The notes under the pieces were generated by a model, which saw only the letters and a program-made list of their open reading frames with translations, made no database searches and was not told where the DNA came from. The position numbers and the translations under genes are program-made. 33,421 bases of DNA from Planctomycetota bacterium (GTDB lineage Bacteria > Planctomycetota > UBA8742 > UBA2392), in the NCBI GenBank assembly GCA_025993795.1, contig JAMQHL010000042.1, positions 1 through 33,421 on the forward strand. Reading direction: 5' to 3'. Within the stretch, counting starts at the first letter, position 1, and each line of letters begins with the position of its first letter. Positions 15,924 to 24,470 of the stretch are shown here, piece by piece.

Positions 15924-17213
15924 ATGAAACGACTCATGATACCGCTGCTGGCAATGCTGGCGTGCGCGCCGCTGTTCGCCGGCGAAACCGAGCGCCAGGA
16001 GGCGACAAAGTTTCTGGAAAGTCAGACCGCGCTGAGCGACAGCGCCAAGGGTGAGACCACGCTCAAGCTGCGCATGCTGGGCGTCACCGTTGGCCAGATC
16101 ACGCTCAAGACGGAACACGGGGAACACGAGGGCAAACCGTGCTACGTCGCGACGATGAACGGTGAGGTCAAGCTGGGCGCAATCGCGACGAAAATGCAGG
16201 GCAAGGCCATGGTCGGCGCCGATCTGGCGCTGCTGTACGAGGAAAACCAGGAGCACGAAGGCGAAGAGCTGACCAAGCACTCGCTGTACAAGAACGTCGC
16301 CGGCACGTTGCAGGTCAAGCTGTTCGACAAGAATGCGAAGAAGGAAGAAGACAAGAACCGCGAGTTCGAAATCAAACCCGAAAAGCGCATGCTGCTGGGC
16401 ATGTCGCAGATGATCGCGCAGATCCTGCTGCCCAAGCAGGCCGGCAAGAAGTTCGAGTTCATTGACTGGGACGACGACGTAAACAAGACGTTTGCCATGA
16501 CGCTTGAAGTTGCCGCGCAGGAAGAGCTCTACGGCAAGAAGGCGTGGAAGCTGCTTCAGCACGGCTTCGACTACAGCAAAGACGACGAAGGCGTAGTCAA
16601 CGAAGACGCCACCATCGAAACACTGTGGCTGAGCGGCGTTAACGCGTTGCGCATCGAAACTGCCAAGGGCCTGATCCTCGACAGCGGCCCGGACCCCACG
16701 CGCACCGCCATCACCAACGAGGCGCTGGAAAAGCAGGACAAAGAGTGCCACGCGGTCGTGCTGTTCTTCCTGGCCGTGCAGGCCAAGAGCGAAGACATGG
16801 TGAAGAAGGCCGTAAACATCGACCGCTTCATTGACTACGTGATCGAGAACGACGAGAGCCTCAAGGCCCTTGGCCCCGACGAAAAGGCGGCGGTCAAGGA
16901 GATGATCCGCCCGAAGATGCCCGAGGAGTTCCTGAAGGGGGCTGGAAGCGAAGAAAAGTCCGAAGTTGAAAAGCAGCGCGATGCCGCGGTGCTTGAGCTT
17001 CTGAAGCACGAAGAGAACTTCAGGGTCACCAAGGTCGATGGCCACGACGCCGTGGTCTTCACCGACGAAGCCCAGAAAATGTTCGGCCGCATGGCGTTCT
17101 ACGTCGAGAAGAACACCGACGGCCAATGGCAGATCACCTGGGTCGGCCAGCAGCCCGAAGAAAAGAAGGACCCAGAGAAGACCCCGGACAAAGAAGACGA
17201 AGAAGGCTTCTAG
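15924..17213 (+). CDS. Exported protein of unknown function (429 aa)
   Basis: The start ATG 15924 follows GGAG by six bases and opens with a clear signal peptide (MKRLMIPLLAMLACAPLFA, cleavage before GE). The mature protein is Lys/Glu-rich and hydrophilic. Residues of about 40-260 look like a beta-rich domain (TTLKLRMLGVTVGQITLKTE, YVATMNGEVKLG). The C-terminal third is helical and ends in an acidic, disordered tail (EEKKDPEKTPDKEDEEGF). I do not recognise the family. A strong palindromic terminator follows. Confidence 0.82.
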   Translation: MKRLMIPLLAMLACAPLFAGETERQEATKFLESQTALSDSAKGETTLKLRMLGVTVGQITLKTEHGEHEGKPCYVATMNGEVKLGAIATKMQGKAMVGADLALLYEENQEHEGEELTKHSLYKNVAGTLQVKLFDKNAKKEEDKNREFEIKPEKRMLLGMSQMIAQILLPKQAGKKFEFIDWDDDVNKTFAMTLEVAAQEELYGKKAWKLLQHGFDYSKDDEGVVNEDATIETLWLSGVNALRIETAKGLILDSGPDPTRTAITNEALEKQDKECHAVVLFFLAVQAKSEDMVKKAVNIDRFIDYVIENDESLKALGPDEKAAVKEMIRPKMPEEFLKGAGSEEKSEVEKQRDAAVLELLKHEENFRVTKVDGHDAVVFTDEAQKMFGRMAFYVEKNTDGQWQITWVGQQPEEKKDPEKTPDKEDEEGF

Positions 17214-17229
17214 TCTGCGTGCTGAATAA

Positions 17230-17257
17230 AACGGGGCCGGCAATTGCCGGCCCCGTT
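17230..17257. terminator. Bidirectional palindromic terminator
   Basis: A perfect 28-base palindrome (AACGGGGCCGGCAA and its complement) lies between two convergent genes, 17 bases after one stop and 17 before the other. It has no long T-run on either strand, but its position and stem strength suit a bidirectional terminator. Confidence 0.75.
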
Positions 17258-17273
17258 CGCATTGCACTCGCGA

Positions 17274-18845
17274 CTACTTGCCGCCGGCTATGCCGGTGTC
17301 TTTGGCTTCTTCAAGTGTGCGGGCTTTGGTGATCAGGTTGGCCAGCTCCAGCACTTCGCTGTCGTCAGTCTCGGCGATCAGCTTCTTTACGTCTTCAAGC
17401 AGCGCGCTGTAGCTGCCGCCCTTGGCCCAGTAGCTTTTGCGCAGCAACTCGGCGAACTCGGCTGCGTTGCCGGCCAGCCGCATACTGACGGGCGACTGCT
17501 CCCATGCCTTGATGTCGCGGGTCGCCGTGGTCTTGGTGACTTCCAGGAACTCTTTCAATTCGTCGTGCTTGTAGCGCACGGTGGCCTTGGCGACTTCGCC
17601 CTGCACACCCTCATGCAGCTTCAGCTCGTACAGCGCGGTCACGCTGTGCCCGGCACCTACTTCGCCGCCATCGACGGCGTCATTGCGGAAATCTTCGTTC
17701 TTGACCCAGCGGTTTTCGTAGCCCAACAGGCGCCACGACTTCACGACTTCGGGGTTGAACTCAAGCTGCACCTTGGTGTCTCGGGCGACGACCTGCAGTG
17801 TGCCCGTCAGGTTATCGACGAAGATCTTCTTGGCCTCTTCCAGTGTATCGACATAGGCGTAGTGGCCGTCGCCCTTGTCGCCCAGTTGCTCCATCAGCGT
17901 GTCGTTGTAGTTGCTCATGCCAAAGCCGATGGCCGAAAGCGTGATGCCCTTGCGCCGGTACGTCTCAACGGTTTTCAGTATCGCTTCCGGGCCGGTGGTG
18001 CCGACGTTGGCTACGCCGTCGCTGCACAGGATCACGCGGTTGATGGCGTTCTCGCGATAGTTTTCGGCGGCCATTTCATAGCCAATGCGAATGCCTTCTT
18101 CGGCGTAAGTGCTGCCGTCGGCTTGCAGGCTTTCCAGTTTGTCGATGATGCGCTCAGGGTCGTTGGTGTGCCCCAGCAGCTTGTAGCCGCGGTTGCCATA
18201 GACGGCGATGCCGACCTGGTCGTCGCGCCGCAGTTGCTTGACCAGCAAGCGCAGAGCCTGCTTGACCAGGCCGATGCGGTTTTCCATCTGCATGCTGCCG
18301 CTGATGTCGATGACGAACGTCAGCACAGCCGGTTTGCGTTCGGCTGGCTCGACGGTCTTGGCCTGCATGCCGACGCGCAGCAGGTGGCAGTTCTTGAGGT
18401 CAGCGCCGTAGCGTGACGGCGCAACGTCCATGGTGATGCCGAACACGCCGTCGCGGGGTGCTTCATACTTGTACTTGAAGTAGTTGACGAACTCTTCGAC
18501 GCGGGGCGCCTCGTCGGGCGGCATGTAGCCGCGGTTCAGGTAGTCGCGGCACACGGTGTATGCGCCGGTGTCAACGTCCACAGCAAACGTGGACAGCTTC
18601 ATGTCCTCGGTGTCAACGAAGGGATTGGTCCCGTGCTGCTTGAAGAACATGTCGAATGGCTCGCCGCTGTCGGCCGGCGGCGGTGCGTCGTCGTCTCCGC
18701 CGCAAGGCTTGCCGTCGTCAAGCCTTGCCTGGTCGCCGGCGTACCCGAAGCGGGCCTGCTCTGCGCCGCCGCTGTATGAAGCCGAGCATCCGGCCAGCAA
18801 CACGAGGGCGAATCCGGTGAAGCTGCTGAGTGTGTGGCGTTTCAT
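17274..18845 (-). CDS. VWA-domain lipoprotein, YfbK type (523 aa)
   Basis: A lipobox (LVLLAGC, Cys20) marks a lipoprotein. The order then matches YfbK-like proteins: a vWF_A N-terminal segment (NPFVDTED through RVEEFVNYFKYKY, residues of about 74-127), a von Willebrand A domain with MIDAS DISGSM (D180, S182, S184) and SDGVANVG, and a DUF3520-type C-terminal domain from about residue 350. VWA domains bind partner proteins through a divalent metal. The start ATG 18845 has GGGAG close upstream. It is 48 bases after its paralogue, from which it probably arose by duplication. Confidence 0.87.
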   Translation of the reverse strand: MKRHTLSSFTGFALVLLAGCSASYSGGAEQARFGYAGDQARLDDGKPCGGDDDAPPPADSGEPFDMFFKQHGTNPFVDTEDMKLSTFAVDVDTGAYTVCRDYLNRGYMPPDEAPRVEEFVNYFKYKYEAPRDGVFGITMDVAPSRYGADLKNCHLLRVGMQAKTVEPAERKPAVLTFVIDISGSMQMENRIGLVKQALRLLVKQLRRDDQVGIAVYGNRGYKLLGHTNDPERIIDKLESLQADGSTYAEEGIRIGYEMAAENYRENAINRVILCSDGVANVGTTGPEAILKTVETYRRKGITLSAIGFGMSNYNDTLMEQLGDKGDGHYAYVDTLEEAKKIFVDNLTGTLQVVARDTKVQLEFNPEVVKSWRLLGYENRWVKNEDFRNDAVDGGEVGAGHSVTALYELKLHEGVQGEVAKATVRYKHDELKEFLEVTKTTATRDIKAWEQSPVSMRLAGNAAEFAELLRKSYWAKGGSYSALLEDVKKLIAETDDSEVLELANLITKARTLEEAKDTGIAGGK

Positions 18846-18865
18846 GATCTCCCTTTCCTTGCTTG

Positions 18866-18891
18866 CTCCATCGCTTACGCGATGGGCTCGG
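18866..18891 (+). repeat. REP-like palindrome, copy D, between the VWA genes
   Basis: CCATCGC (18868-18874) and GCGATGG (18879-18885) form a seven-base-pair stem with loop TTAC, followed by GCTCGG. It shares the GCTTACGC core and GGGCTC end with copies A and B. In the operon mRNA it would form a hairpin between the two VWA genes and could lower expression of, or stabilise, one cistron. Confidence 0.45.
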
Positions 18892-18893
18892 AC

Positions 18894-20681
18894 TTAGTCC
18901 TTCTGTAGTTCGTTGGCCTTCTGGACGAGTTTCAGCAGCTCATCCACCTTTTCGTCGCGATACTCGCCTGAGACCGCGACCAGCTCTTCAATCACCGGCG
19001 CCAGCTCTGCACCCTTTGCATAAAACCCGTTGCCCAGAATCTCGGCGAACTCGGCGACATTGCCCGCCAGGCGCAGGCCGATGGCTGCCTCTTCCCATTG
19101 CAGCGCGAGGTCACGTGTGAACATCTCGCGCTGGATTTCAGTGAACTCGCCTTCTTCATCGGTGCGATAACGCAGCTTGGCGTAGGCTACGGGCCCCGCC
19201 GCATTGTCGTGCAGCTTGATCTCGTACAGTGCAGTCGCGGCATGGCCCGCGCCGATTTCGCCGCCGTCCACGGCATCGTTGCGGAAGTCTTCGTCGCGGA
19301 TGTCGCGGTTGACATAGCCGATCAGGCGGTAGCTCTTGACCACCTGCGGGTTGAAATCAACCTGGATCTTGACGTCCCGGCCGACCACCTCAAGCGCGCC
19401 GGTCAGGTTATCAACGAAGATGCGTCTGGCTTCGTCGATCGTGTCCACATAGGCGTAGTGGCCGTCGCCCTTGTCGCCGAGCTGTTCCATCAGGTGGTCG
19501 TTATAGTTGCCCATGCCGAAACCGACGGCGGACAGCGTGATACCCTTGCGACGGTTCTCGACGATGGTCTTGAGAATGCCGTCGGGGCCGGTTGCGCCAA
19601 CGTTGGCAACGCCGTCGCTGCACAGAATGACACGGTTGGTGTGGCCGGTGCGGTACGCCGCCGTCGCCATCTGGTAGCCGATCCTCAGGCCTTCCTCGGC
19701 GTTGGTGGCGCCCTGGGTGCTGAGCTTGTCGATGGCGTCGGTGATCTCGCTGCGCCGAGACGCGTCTACGTGCTCCATGTGAACCGCGCCGCGCGAGCCG
19801 TAGACTGCAATGCCGACGCGGTCGCCTTCCTGCAGTTGCTCGACCAGCAGCTTCAGCGCCTGCTTCACGAGCCCCAAACGGTTGTCCTGGCCCATGCTGC
19901 CGCTGATATCGATCACGAATGTCAGCACAGCCGGCTTGCGGTCTTTGGCGTCGATCTGGCGGGCCTGCACGCCGACGCGCATCAGGTAGCAGTTCTTGAT
20001 GTCGGCGCCGTAGCGTGAAGGCGCGCCGTCCATGGTGATTTCAAAGGGCGCGTGGACGGGCCGGGTGTAGCGGTAATTGAAGTAGTTGACGAACTCTTCG
20101 ACGCGCACGGCTTCGTCGGGCGGCAATGTGCCGCGGCCGAGATAGGCGCGTGTCATGGTGTAGCTGCCGGAGTCGTGCTCAAGGCCGAACGTGGACTGCG
20201 CGTCGTCTTCTGTATCGACGAAGGGGTTGGAACCGTGGCCCTTGTGCTGGTTGCCGGCGACAGGGCCCCTGTCTTCGCCCTCAGAGGGCGGCACAGGGGG
20301 CGGCACAGGCGGATTCGCGGGGTCGGACGTCGGAATCCTGGTAGTTGCCCAGCCGTCCTGCGGCGCTTGCCGACCGCTGTTTGCTTCGCCCGTCGCAACG
20401 TCTCGTTGCTGCGCAGTCATCTCCTGGTCCACCGTTGGCGAGCTAAGCGTCGGCGCATATCCGATCAGCACGGCGCCCGTGGTGATCACCAGCGCAGCCG
20501 CTGCGGCCAGGCCTGCACCCCAGGCACGCCAGTGCGGGCGCGGCATGGCCGGCAGCGGTGCTTGGGCTGCGGGGGGCAGTGCAGCCGCTTTCGCAAGTGT
20601 TGCGGCAATCAGGTCGGGGGGCGACTTGCCGCCAAGCGCTTCTTCAAGCGCCGATTCAAGAATGGGGTCGTGATCTTTCAT
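18894..20681 (-). CDS. Membrane-anchored VWA protein with anti-sigma-like N-terminus (595 aa)
   Basis: It starts at ATG 20681, overlapping the sigma-factor stop as ATGA. Residues 1-50 are a short cytoplasmic helical region (DPILESALEEALGGKSPPDL) in the position of an anti-sigma domain, followed by one transmembrane helix (about 53-76) and a Pro-rich linker. Then come a vWF_A segment (NPFVDTEDDAQSTFG, RVEEFVNYFNYRY), a VWA domain with MIDAS D258/S260/S262 (DISGSM) and a DUF3520-type C-terminus. The N-terminus has no zinc-binding HxxxCxxC motif, so an anti-sigma role is inference from gene order and topology. The extracytoplasmic VWA domain could sense a partner and signal to the sigma factor. 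Confidence 0.85.
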   Translation of the reverse strand: MKDHDPILESALEEALGGKSPPDLIAATLAKAAALPPAAQAPLPAMPRPHWRAWGAGLAAAAALVITTGAVLIGYAPTLSSPTVDQEMTAQQRDVATGEANSGRQAPQDGWATTRIPTSDPANPPVPPPVPPSEGEDRGPVAGNQHKGHGSNPFVDTEDDAQSTFGLEHDSGSYTMTRAYLGRGTLPPDEAVRVEEFVNYFNYRYTRPVHAPFEITMDGAPSRYGADIKNCYLMRVGVQARQIDAKDRKPAVLTFVIDISGSMGQDNRLGLVKQALKLLVEQLQEGDRVGIAVYGSRGAVHMEHVDASRRSEITDAIDKLSTQGATNAEEGLRIGYQMATAAYRTGHTNRVILCSDGVANVGATGPDGILKTIVENRRKGITLSAVGFGMGNYNDHLMEQLGDKGDGHYAYVDTIDEARRIFVDNLTGALEVVGRDVKIQVDFNPQVVKSYRLIGYVNRDIRDEDFRNDAVDGGEIGAGHAATALYEIKLHDNAAGPVAYAKLRYRTDEEGEFTEIQREMFTRDLALQWEEAAIGLRLAGNVAEFAEILGNGFYAKGAELAPVIEELVAVSGEYRDEKVDELLKLVQKANELQKD

Positions 20682-21193
20682 TTGAGTCTCAACTCCACAC
20701 ACTTCTTCAGGCGTGCCTTCGTTCTGGCCAGCAGGGTCTTTACGCCGTCGTCGGTCATTCCCAGCGAATCGGCAATCTGCACCCGCTGCTTTTCCTGCGT
20801 GTACTGCATCTGAAGCGCCTGTCTTGGCTTTTCGTCCAGCTGTTGCAGGCACTCTTTCAATGCCGCCTGCATCGCGCTGCCGTCGTCGTGCACCAGCTCA
20901 ACCCAGCGTGCTTCGACCTGGTTCAGGTCGTCCGCGCTGACCACCCTTCCCGCGTGGCGCCGTGACTTCAGAAAGATGTTGCGCGCCACGGTGCGCAGGT
21001 ATGAGGCTGTCTCGCCCCGCGTGCGCTGCTCAAACGGCTTCTGATGCACTGCCAGAAAGGTCTCCTGCGTCAGGTCGTCGGCCAGGCTGGCGTCTGCGCC
21101 CAATGCGCGCACATAGCGCCACACTCCCGCCTGATGCTCGCGCATCAGGGCAGCCAGGTCCAACTTTGGCTCGGCTGCTGCCATGATCATCAA
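20678..21193 (-). CDS. ECF-type RNA polymerase sigma factor (171 aa)
   Basis: Region 2 is seen in VWRYVRALGADASLADDLTQ with ETFLAVHQ, and region 4 in LKECLQQLDEKPRQALQMQY through VQIADSLGMTDDGVKTLLAR, a helix-turn-helix. There is no region 1 or 3, as in ECF sigma factors. Start ATG 21193 or ATG 21187 (MAAAEPK) are both possible; AGG lies nine bases before the latter. It is the first gene of a three-gene operon with two VWA proteins, which is the usual arrangement for a sigma factor and its membrane regulator. Confidence 0.9.
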   Translation of the reverse strand: MMIMAAAEPKLDLAALMREHQAGVWRYVRALGADASLADDLTQETFLAVHQKPFEQRTRGETASYLRTVARNIFLKSRRHAGRVVSADDLNQVEARWVELVHDDGSAMQAALKECLQQLDEKPRQALQMQYTQEKQRVQIADSLGMTDDGVKTLLARTKARLKKCVELRLK

Positions 21194-21253
21194 CCTAAGA
21201 GGCCGCGAGGTTCGATTATGGGTTCAGGAAAGTTCGAAGAAACGCGGAAAGCG

Positions 21254-21316
21254 GGTAGGGAGGGAAGGTGGTGGCAGGGAGCAGGAGGCAGGAAGATGGG
21301 AAGCCTGAGATGGGCA
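21254..21316. repeat. G-rich low-complexity segment upstream of the sigma gene
   Basis: The plus strand is made almost entirely of GGGA, GGCAG and GGAGGCAGG words. It resembles the stretch at 150-196. It lies next to a C-rich segment (21332-21362), so both strands of this 196-base gap are strongly skewed. Confidence 0.5.
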
Positions 21317-21331
21317 GCTACTGACCCTCGA

Positions 21332-21362
21332 CCCCAATACCCAAACCCCAAAACCCAAAACC
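21332..21362 (-). repeat. Potential G-quadruplex, telomere-like (GGGTTTT)n
   Basis: On the minus strand the order of G-runs is GG, GGG, GGGG, GGG, GGGG with T-rich spacers of three or four bases, so four runs of three or more G meet the standard G-quadruplex pattern. It lies on the coding strand between yidD and the ECF sigma gene, about 140 bases before the sigma start. Confidence 0.6.
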
Positions 21363-21389
21363 TCTGCCCTTTCGATCCCGCAACGCGTC

Positions 21390-21728
21390 TCACGGCCCCT
21401 GCACGTCTGCAGACTCTTTCGCGGGCGCCTCTTCCATCCGCTTCTGCCAGGGCCAGCGAAAGGCCTCGACGGGGTCAAAGCCGCTTGTGCCAAACGGCTG
21501 GCAACGCAGCAGGCGCCACAGGCCGATCAGGCTGCCCTGGGCAATGCCGCGCTGGCGCAACGCCTGAAAGCAGTACTCGCTGCATGTAGGGATGTGGCGG
21601 CATGCGGGCGGCATCACCGGGCTGACGTAGCGCTTGTACACCCAGATCGGCGTCAGCAGCGGCACGGTGCGCCACTCCCACATCGCGCGGGGTGTGCTCA
21701 TGCCGGTAGTGTCAGGGCGAAGGCGCAT
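21390..21728 (-). CDS. yidD: Membrane protein insertion efficiency factor YidD (112 aa)
   Basis: YidD is a small membrane-associated protein that assists YidC-dependent insertion. The family block is plain: YKRYVSPVMPPACRHIPTCSEYCFQALRQ with its three cysteines, followed by GLWRLLRCQPFGTSGFDPV. The start ATG 21728 is preferred because TATCCT lies exactly six bases upstream, the same geometry seen before two other genes here. ATG 21701 (MSTPRAMWEW) would match the family length as well. The usual rnpA and yidC neighbours are absent. Confidence 0.88.
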   Translation of the reverse strand: MRLRPDTTGMSTPRAMWEWRTVPLLTPIWVYKRYVSPVMPPACRHIPTCSEYCFQALRQRGIAQGSLIGLWRLLRCQPFGTSGFDPVEAFRWPWQKRMEEAPAKESADVQGP

Positions 21729-21734
21729 CGCCGC

Positions 21735-21740
21735 AGGATA
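21735..21740 (-). promoter_or_regulatory. -10-like element (TATCCT) before yidD
   Basis: TATCCT on the minus strand ends six bases before ATG 21728. There is no Shine-Dalgarno. The geometry equals that at 8261 and 26020. Confidence 0.35.
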
Positions 21741-21853
21741 CAGTGCCACGCGCGCGGCGGGCAGGTGGCTGTCGGGGCGACGCTGCCTTGCATAACGACG
21801 GTTCGGATTGGATAGTTCGCGCCGAACGTTCGTTTCCCCAACCAAGGATGCCG

Positions 21854-23326
21854 ATGCAGTTCTCATACGCAGACAACAGCGCCACGGTCAAAGCCGATGC
21901 GCTTCTCGTGCCCGTCTTCGAAGGCAAGGGCCTCAGCGACTTCAAGTTCGGCGCGCAGCTTTCGAAGCTGTTCAACAAGTCTGACTTTGCGGGCAAGGCC
22001 GGTACGTCGTTGATGCTCCACAAAAGCTACGCGGTCGGCGCCGACCGGGTATTCCTGATCGGCCTGGGCAAGAAAGACAAGGCCGGCCCGCAGCAGCTTG
22101 GCGAAGCCGTGGCAGGGTTCTTCCGCGGCGGCGCGGTGAACACAAGCAAGCTCAAGCACGTGGCCATTGCGCTGGAAGGCGCCAAGGGAGATGCGGTGGC
22201 TGTCGGCCGCTGGTGCGCCGAGGGCGCGTTGCTGGGCGACTATCACTTCGACGTACTGTTCAGCAAGAAAGACAAGAAGAAGCACCATGTAACCAAAGTG
22301 ACGCTGGCCGGCGGCAACGCCAGGCAGCTGAAGCAGGGCGTGGCATACGGCGAAGTCACGGCGCGATACACAGCCCACGCCCGCGACCTGGTGAACGAGC
22401 CCAGCAACCGGATTGACCCGGCGACGCTGGCCAAGTTCGCACAGGAGATGGCGCGCAAGCTGCCCGGCCTGAAGTGCACGATCCTGCACAAGGCGCAGAT
22501 CGAGAAGTTGAAGATGGGCGCGTTTCTGGGTGTCAACGCCGGCAGCGATATTCCTGCGCACCTGATTGTGCTGGAATGGAACGGCGGGAAGAAAGGCGAC
22601 AAGCCCATCGCCTACGTCGGCAAGGGCCTGACCTTTGACAGCGGCGGCTACGACATCAAGCCCGCGGCGGGCATGCTCGGCATGAAGATGGACATGGGCG
22701 GCGGCGGCGCAACCATCTGCGCGCTGGGCGCAATCGCCAAGCTGAAGCTGAAAGTCAACGCGGTCGGCGTCGTGCCCGCCACCGAAAACCTGATCAACGG
22801 CCGCGCCTATCACCCCGGCAGTGTGCTGACCAGCATGAGCGGCCAGACCATCGAGATCGGCAACACCGACGCCGAAGGCCGCCTGATCCTGTGCGACGCG
22901 CTGACATACACGCAGCGCAAGTTCAAGCCGCGCGTGATTGTGGACATGGCGACACTGACCGGCGCACAGGTGGTGGCGCTGGGCAACAAGGTTGTCGGGC
23001 TGATGAGCAACGACGACAAGCTGGCAAAAAGCCTGGAGAGGGCGTTTGCGGGCATCGGCGAAGAGGTGTGGCGCCTGCCGCTGCCGGACTTCTATGACAA
23101 GCAGATCGATTCAAGCATCGCCGACATGCAGAACATCGGCGGCAACCCCGGCACCGTGACGGCGGGCCTGTTTCTGAAGCGGTTCATCGAGAAAGGCCAG
23201 AAGTGGGCGCACCTCGACATTGCCGGCCCCGCGATGAACGACGGCGAGGGCTGGAGGCTTTGGAGCGGCAAGAGCGCCACGGGTGCACCGGTGCGCGCAC
23301 TGGTTGAATTCGCCGAGAAATTCTAG
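21854..23326 (+). CDS. pepA: Leucyl aminopeptidase, M17 family (490 aa)
   Basis: This cytosolic di-zinc (or manganese) enzyme removes N-terminal residues from peptides. The M17 hallmarks are present: VGKGLTFDSGGYDIKPAAGM with the metal-binding Lys and Asp, KMDMGGGGA, and the NTDAEGRLILCDAL signature, with the expected N-terminal domain (residues 1-160) and length. ATG 21854 is chosen because AAGG lies seven bases upstream; ATG 21848 sits directly on that site. A rho-independent terminator follows 19 bases after the stop. Confidence 0.95.
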   Translation: MQFSYADNSATVKADALLVPVFEGKGLSDFKFGAQLSKLFNKSDFAGKAGTSLMLHKSYAVGADRVFLIGLGKKDKAGPQQLGEAVAGFFRGGAVNTSKLKHVAIALEGAKGDAVAVGRWCAEGALLGDYHFDVLFSKKDKKKHHVTKVTLAGGNARQLKQGVAYGEVTARYTAHARDLVNEPSNRIDPATLAKFAQEMARKLPGLKCTILHKAQIEKLKMGAFLGVNAGSDIPAHLIVLEWNGGKKGDKPIAYVGKGLTFDSGGYDIKPAAGMLGMKMDMGGGGATICALGAIAKLKLKVNAVGVVPATENLINGRAYHPGSVLTSMSGQTIEIGNTDAEGRLILCDALTYTQRKFKPRVIVDMATLTGAQVVALGNKVVGLMSNDDKLAKSLERAFAGIGEEVWRLPLPDFYDKQIDSSIADMQNIGGNPGTVTAGLFLKRFIEKGQKWAHLDIAGPAMNDGEGWRLWSGKSATGAPVRALVEFAEKF

Positions 23327-23344
23327 GTGGGGCAGACGCAAGAA

Positions 23345-23372
23345 CCCCCGGCAGCAGCGCCGGGGGCTTTTT
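23345..23372 (+). terminator. Rho-independent terminator after pepA
   Basis: The eight-base-pair stem CCCCCGGC / GCCGGGGG with loop AGCAGC is followed by C and TTTTT. Confidence 0.92.
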
Positions 23373-23393
23373 CATGCTGTGGGTCGCGCGGCA

Positions 23394-24470
23394 CTACCCC
23401 AGCATGTGAATTGCTGAAGTCTTGATCAGGGCTACTACGTGCGTGCCTTGCGCCAGCCCAAGCTCATGTGCGGCTGAGGGCGTCAGGCGTGCGCGCAGGC
23501 TTTGCAGGCCGATCTTCAGCTCAACCAGCACTTCGTGGCCCATTTCGCTGATGCGTGTGACATCACAGGCCAGCGCGTTGCGCGCGCTGATGCCCGCCGG
23601 GTTCTCCAGGCACAACATGACCTCGTCAGCATACAGGCCAACGCTGACGGTCTTGCCGGGCGCGGAGGCGCACAACGGCGCCGCCAGCGCGACATCCGCG
23701 CCCATGGCAAGCAGCGTGACGCCGCCTGCCTCGTCGTGGCGCAGGACTTCCAGCCGCAACAGGTTGTCCACGCCCACCAGGTTCGCGACGCCGATCGCGC
23801 GGGGCTTGGAAAGCACGTTCACGGGTGCCCCCTGTGAAATGACTTTGCCTGATTCCAGCACGACGCAGTCGTCAGCCAGTGCCATCAACTCACCGGCTTT
23901 GTGGGTCACGAACAGCATGGGGACCTTCAGCTCAAGTTTCACCTGCAGCAGAAGCGACAACACATCGCGCGCAAGCTCGGCATCCAGGCTGCTTGTCGGC
24001 TCGTCCAGCAGCAGCATTTCGGGCTTGCTCAGCAGCGCACGGCCAAGTGCCACGCGCTGCTTTTCGCCGCCGCTGAGGGATGCCGTGTTGCGATCCAGCA
24101 GCGGTTTCAGTCGCAACACATCGACGATCTTCCATCCGCTGTCACTTTCAAGCGCATCCTTGGCCCCCGACGCATATGCGAGGTTGCCGCGCGTTGACAG
24201 GTGCGGAAACAGCAGCGGCTCTTGCGTTACCAGTGCGCACTTGCGCCGCTCCGGCGGCACCCACGTCCCGCCCGGCCGGTTGCACACCATGCGCGTGTTC
24301 ACGGAAATCCTGGCATCGCGCGGCTTGAGCAGGCCCGCCACACAGTGCAGCAGGGTAGTCTTGCCGCTGCCCGAGGCGCCGAAGATACCAAGAACAGGGC
24401 CTGCGCTCTCGAAGTGCACGTCCAGTGTGAACCCGCGAACACTGTGCCGGGTGCGCATCTCAATCATCAT
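23394..24470 (-). CDS. modC: Molybdate ABC transporter ATP-binding protein ModC (358 aa)
   Basis: This is the ATPase of the molybdate importer. It has Walker A GASGSGKTT, signature LSGGEKQRVALGRAL, Walker B MLLLDEPTSSLD and a C-terminal TOBE/mop region (ISARNALACDVTRISEMGHEV, QSLRARLTPSAAHELGL) that binds oxyanions. The ATG at 24470 overlaps the modB stop as ATGA. The gene ends about 20 bases from the pepA terminator, convergent with pepA. A sulfate- or tungstate-type ATPase is the alternative, but ModA/B context and the TOBE domain favour molybdate. Confidence 0.9.
   Translation of the reverse strand: MMIEMRTRHSVRGFTLDVHFESAGPVLGIFGASGSGKTTLLHCVAGLLKPRDARISVNTRMVCNRPGGTWVPPERRKCALVTQEPLLFPHLSTRGNLAYASGAKDALESDSGWKIVDVLRLKPLLDRNTASLSGGEKQRVALGRALLSKPEMLLLDEPTSSLDAELARDVLSLLLQVKLELKVPMLFVTHKAGELMALADDCVVLESGKVISQGAPVNVLSKPRAIGVANLVGVDNLLRLEVLRHDEAGGVTLLAMGADVALAAPLCASAPGKTVSVGLYADEVMLCLENPAGISARNALACDVTRISEMGHEVLVELKIGLQSLRARLTPSAAHELGLAQGTHVVALIKTSAIHMLG

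Noticed and set aside
15909..17267. 452-codon minus-strand frame opposite the exported 429-aa protein
   Set aside because: The plus-strand gene has a signal peptide and Shine-Dalgarno; the minus frame has neither and would cross the terminator.
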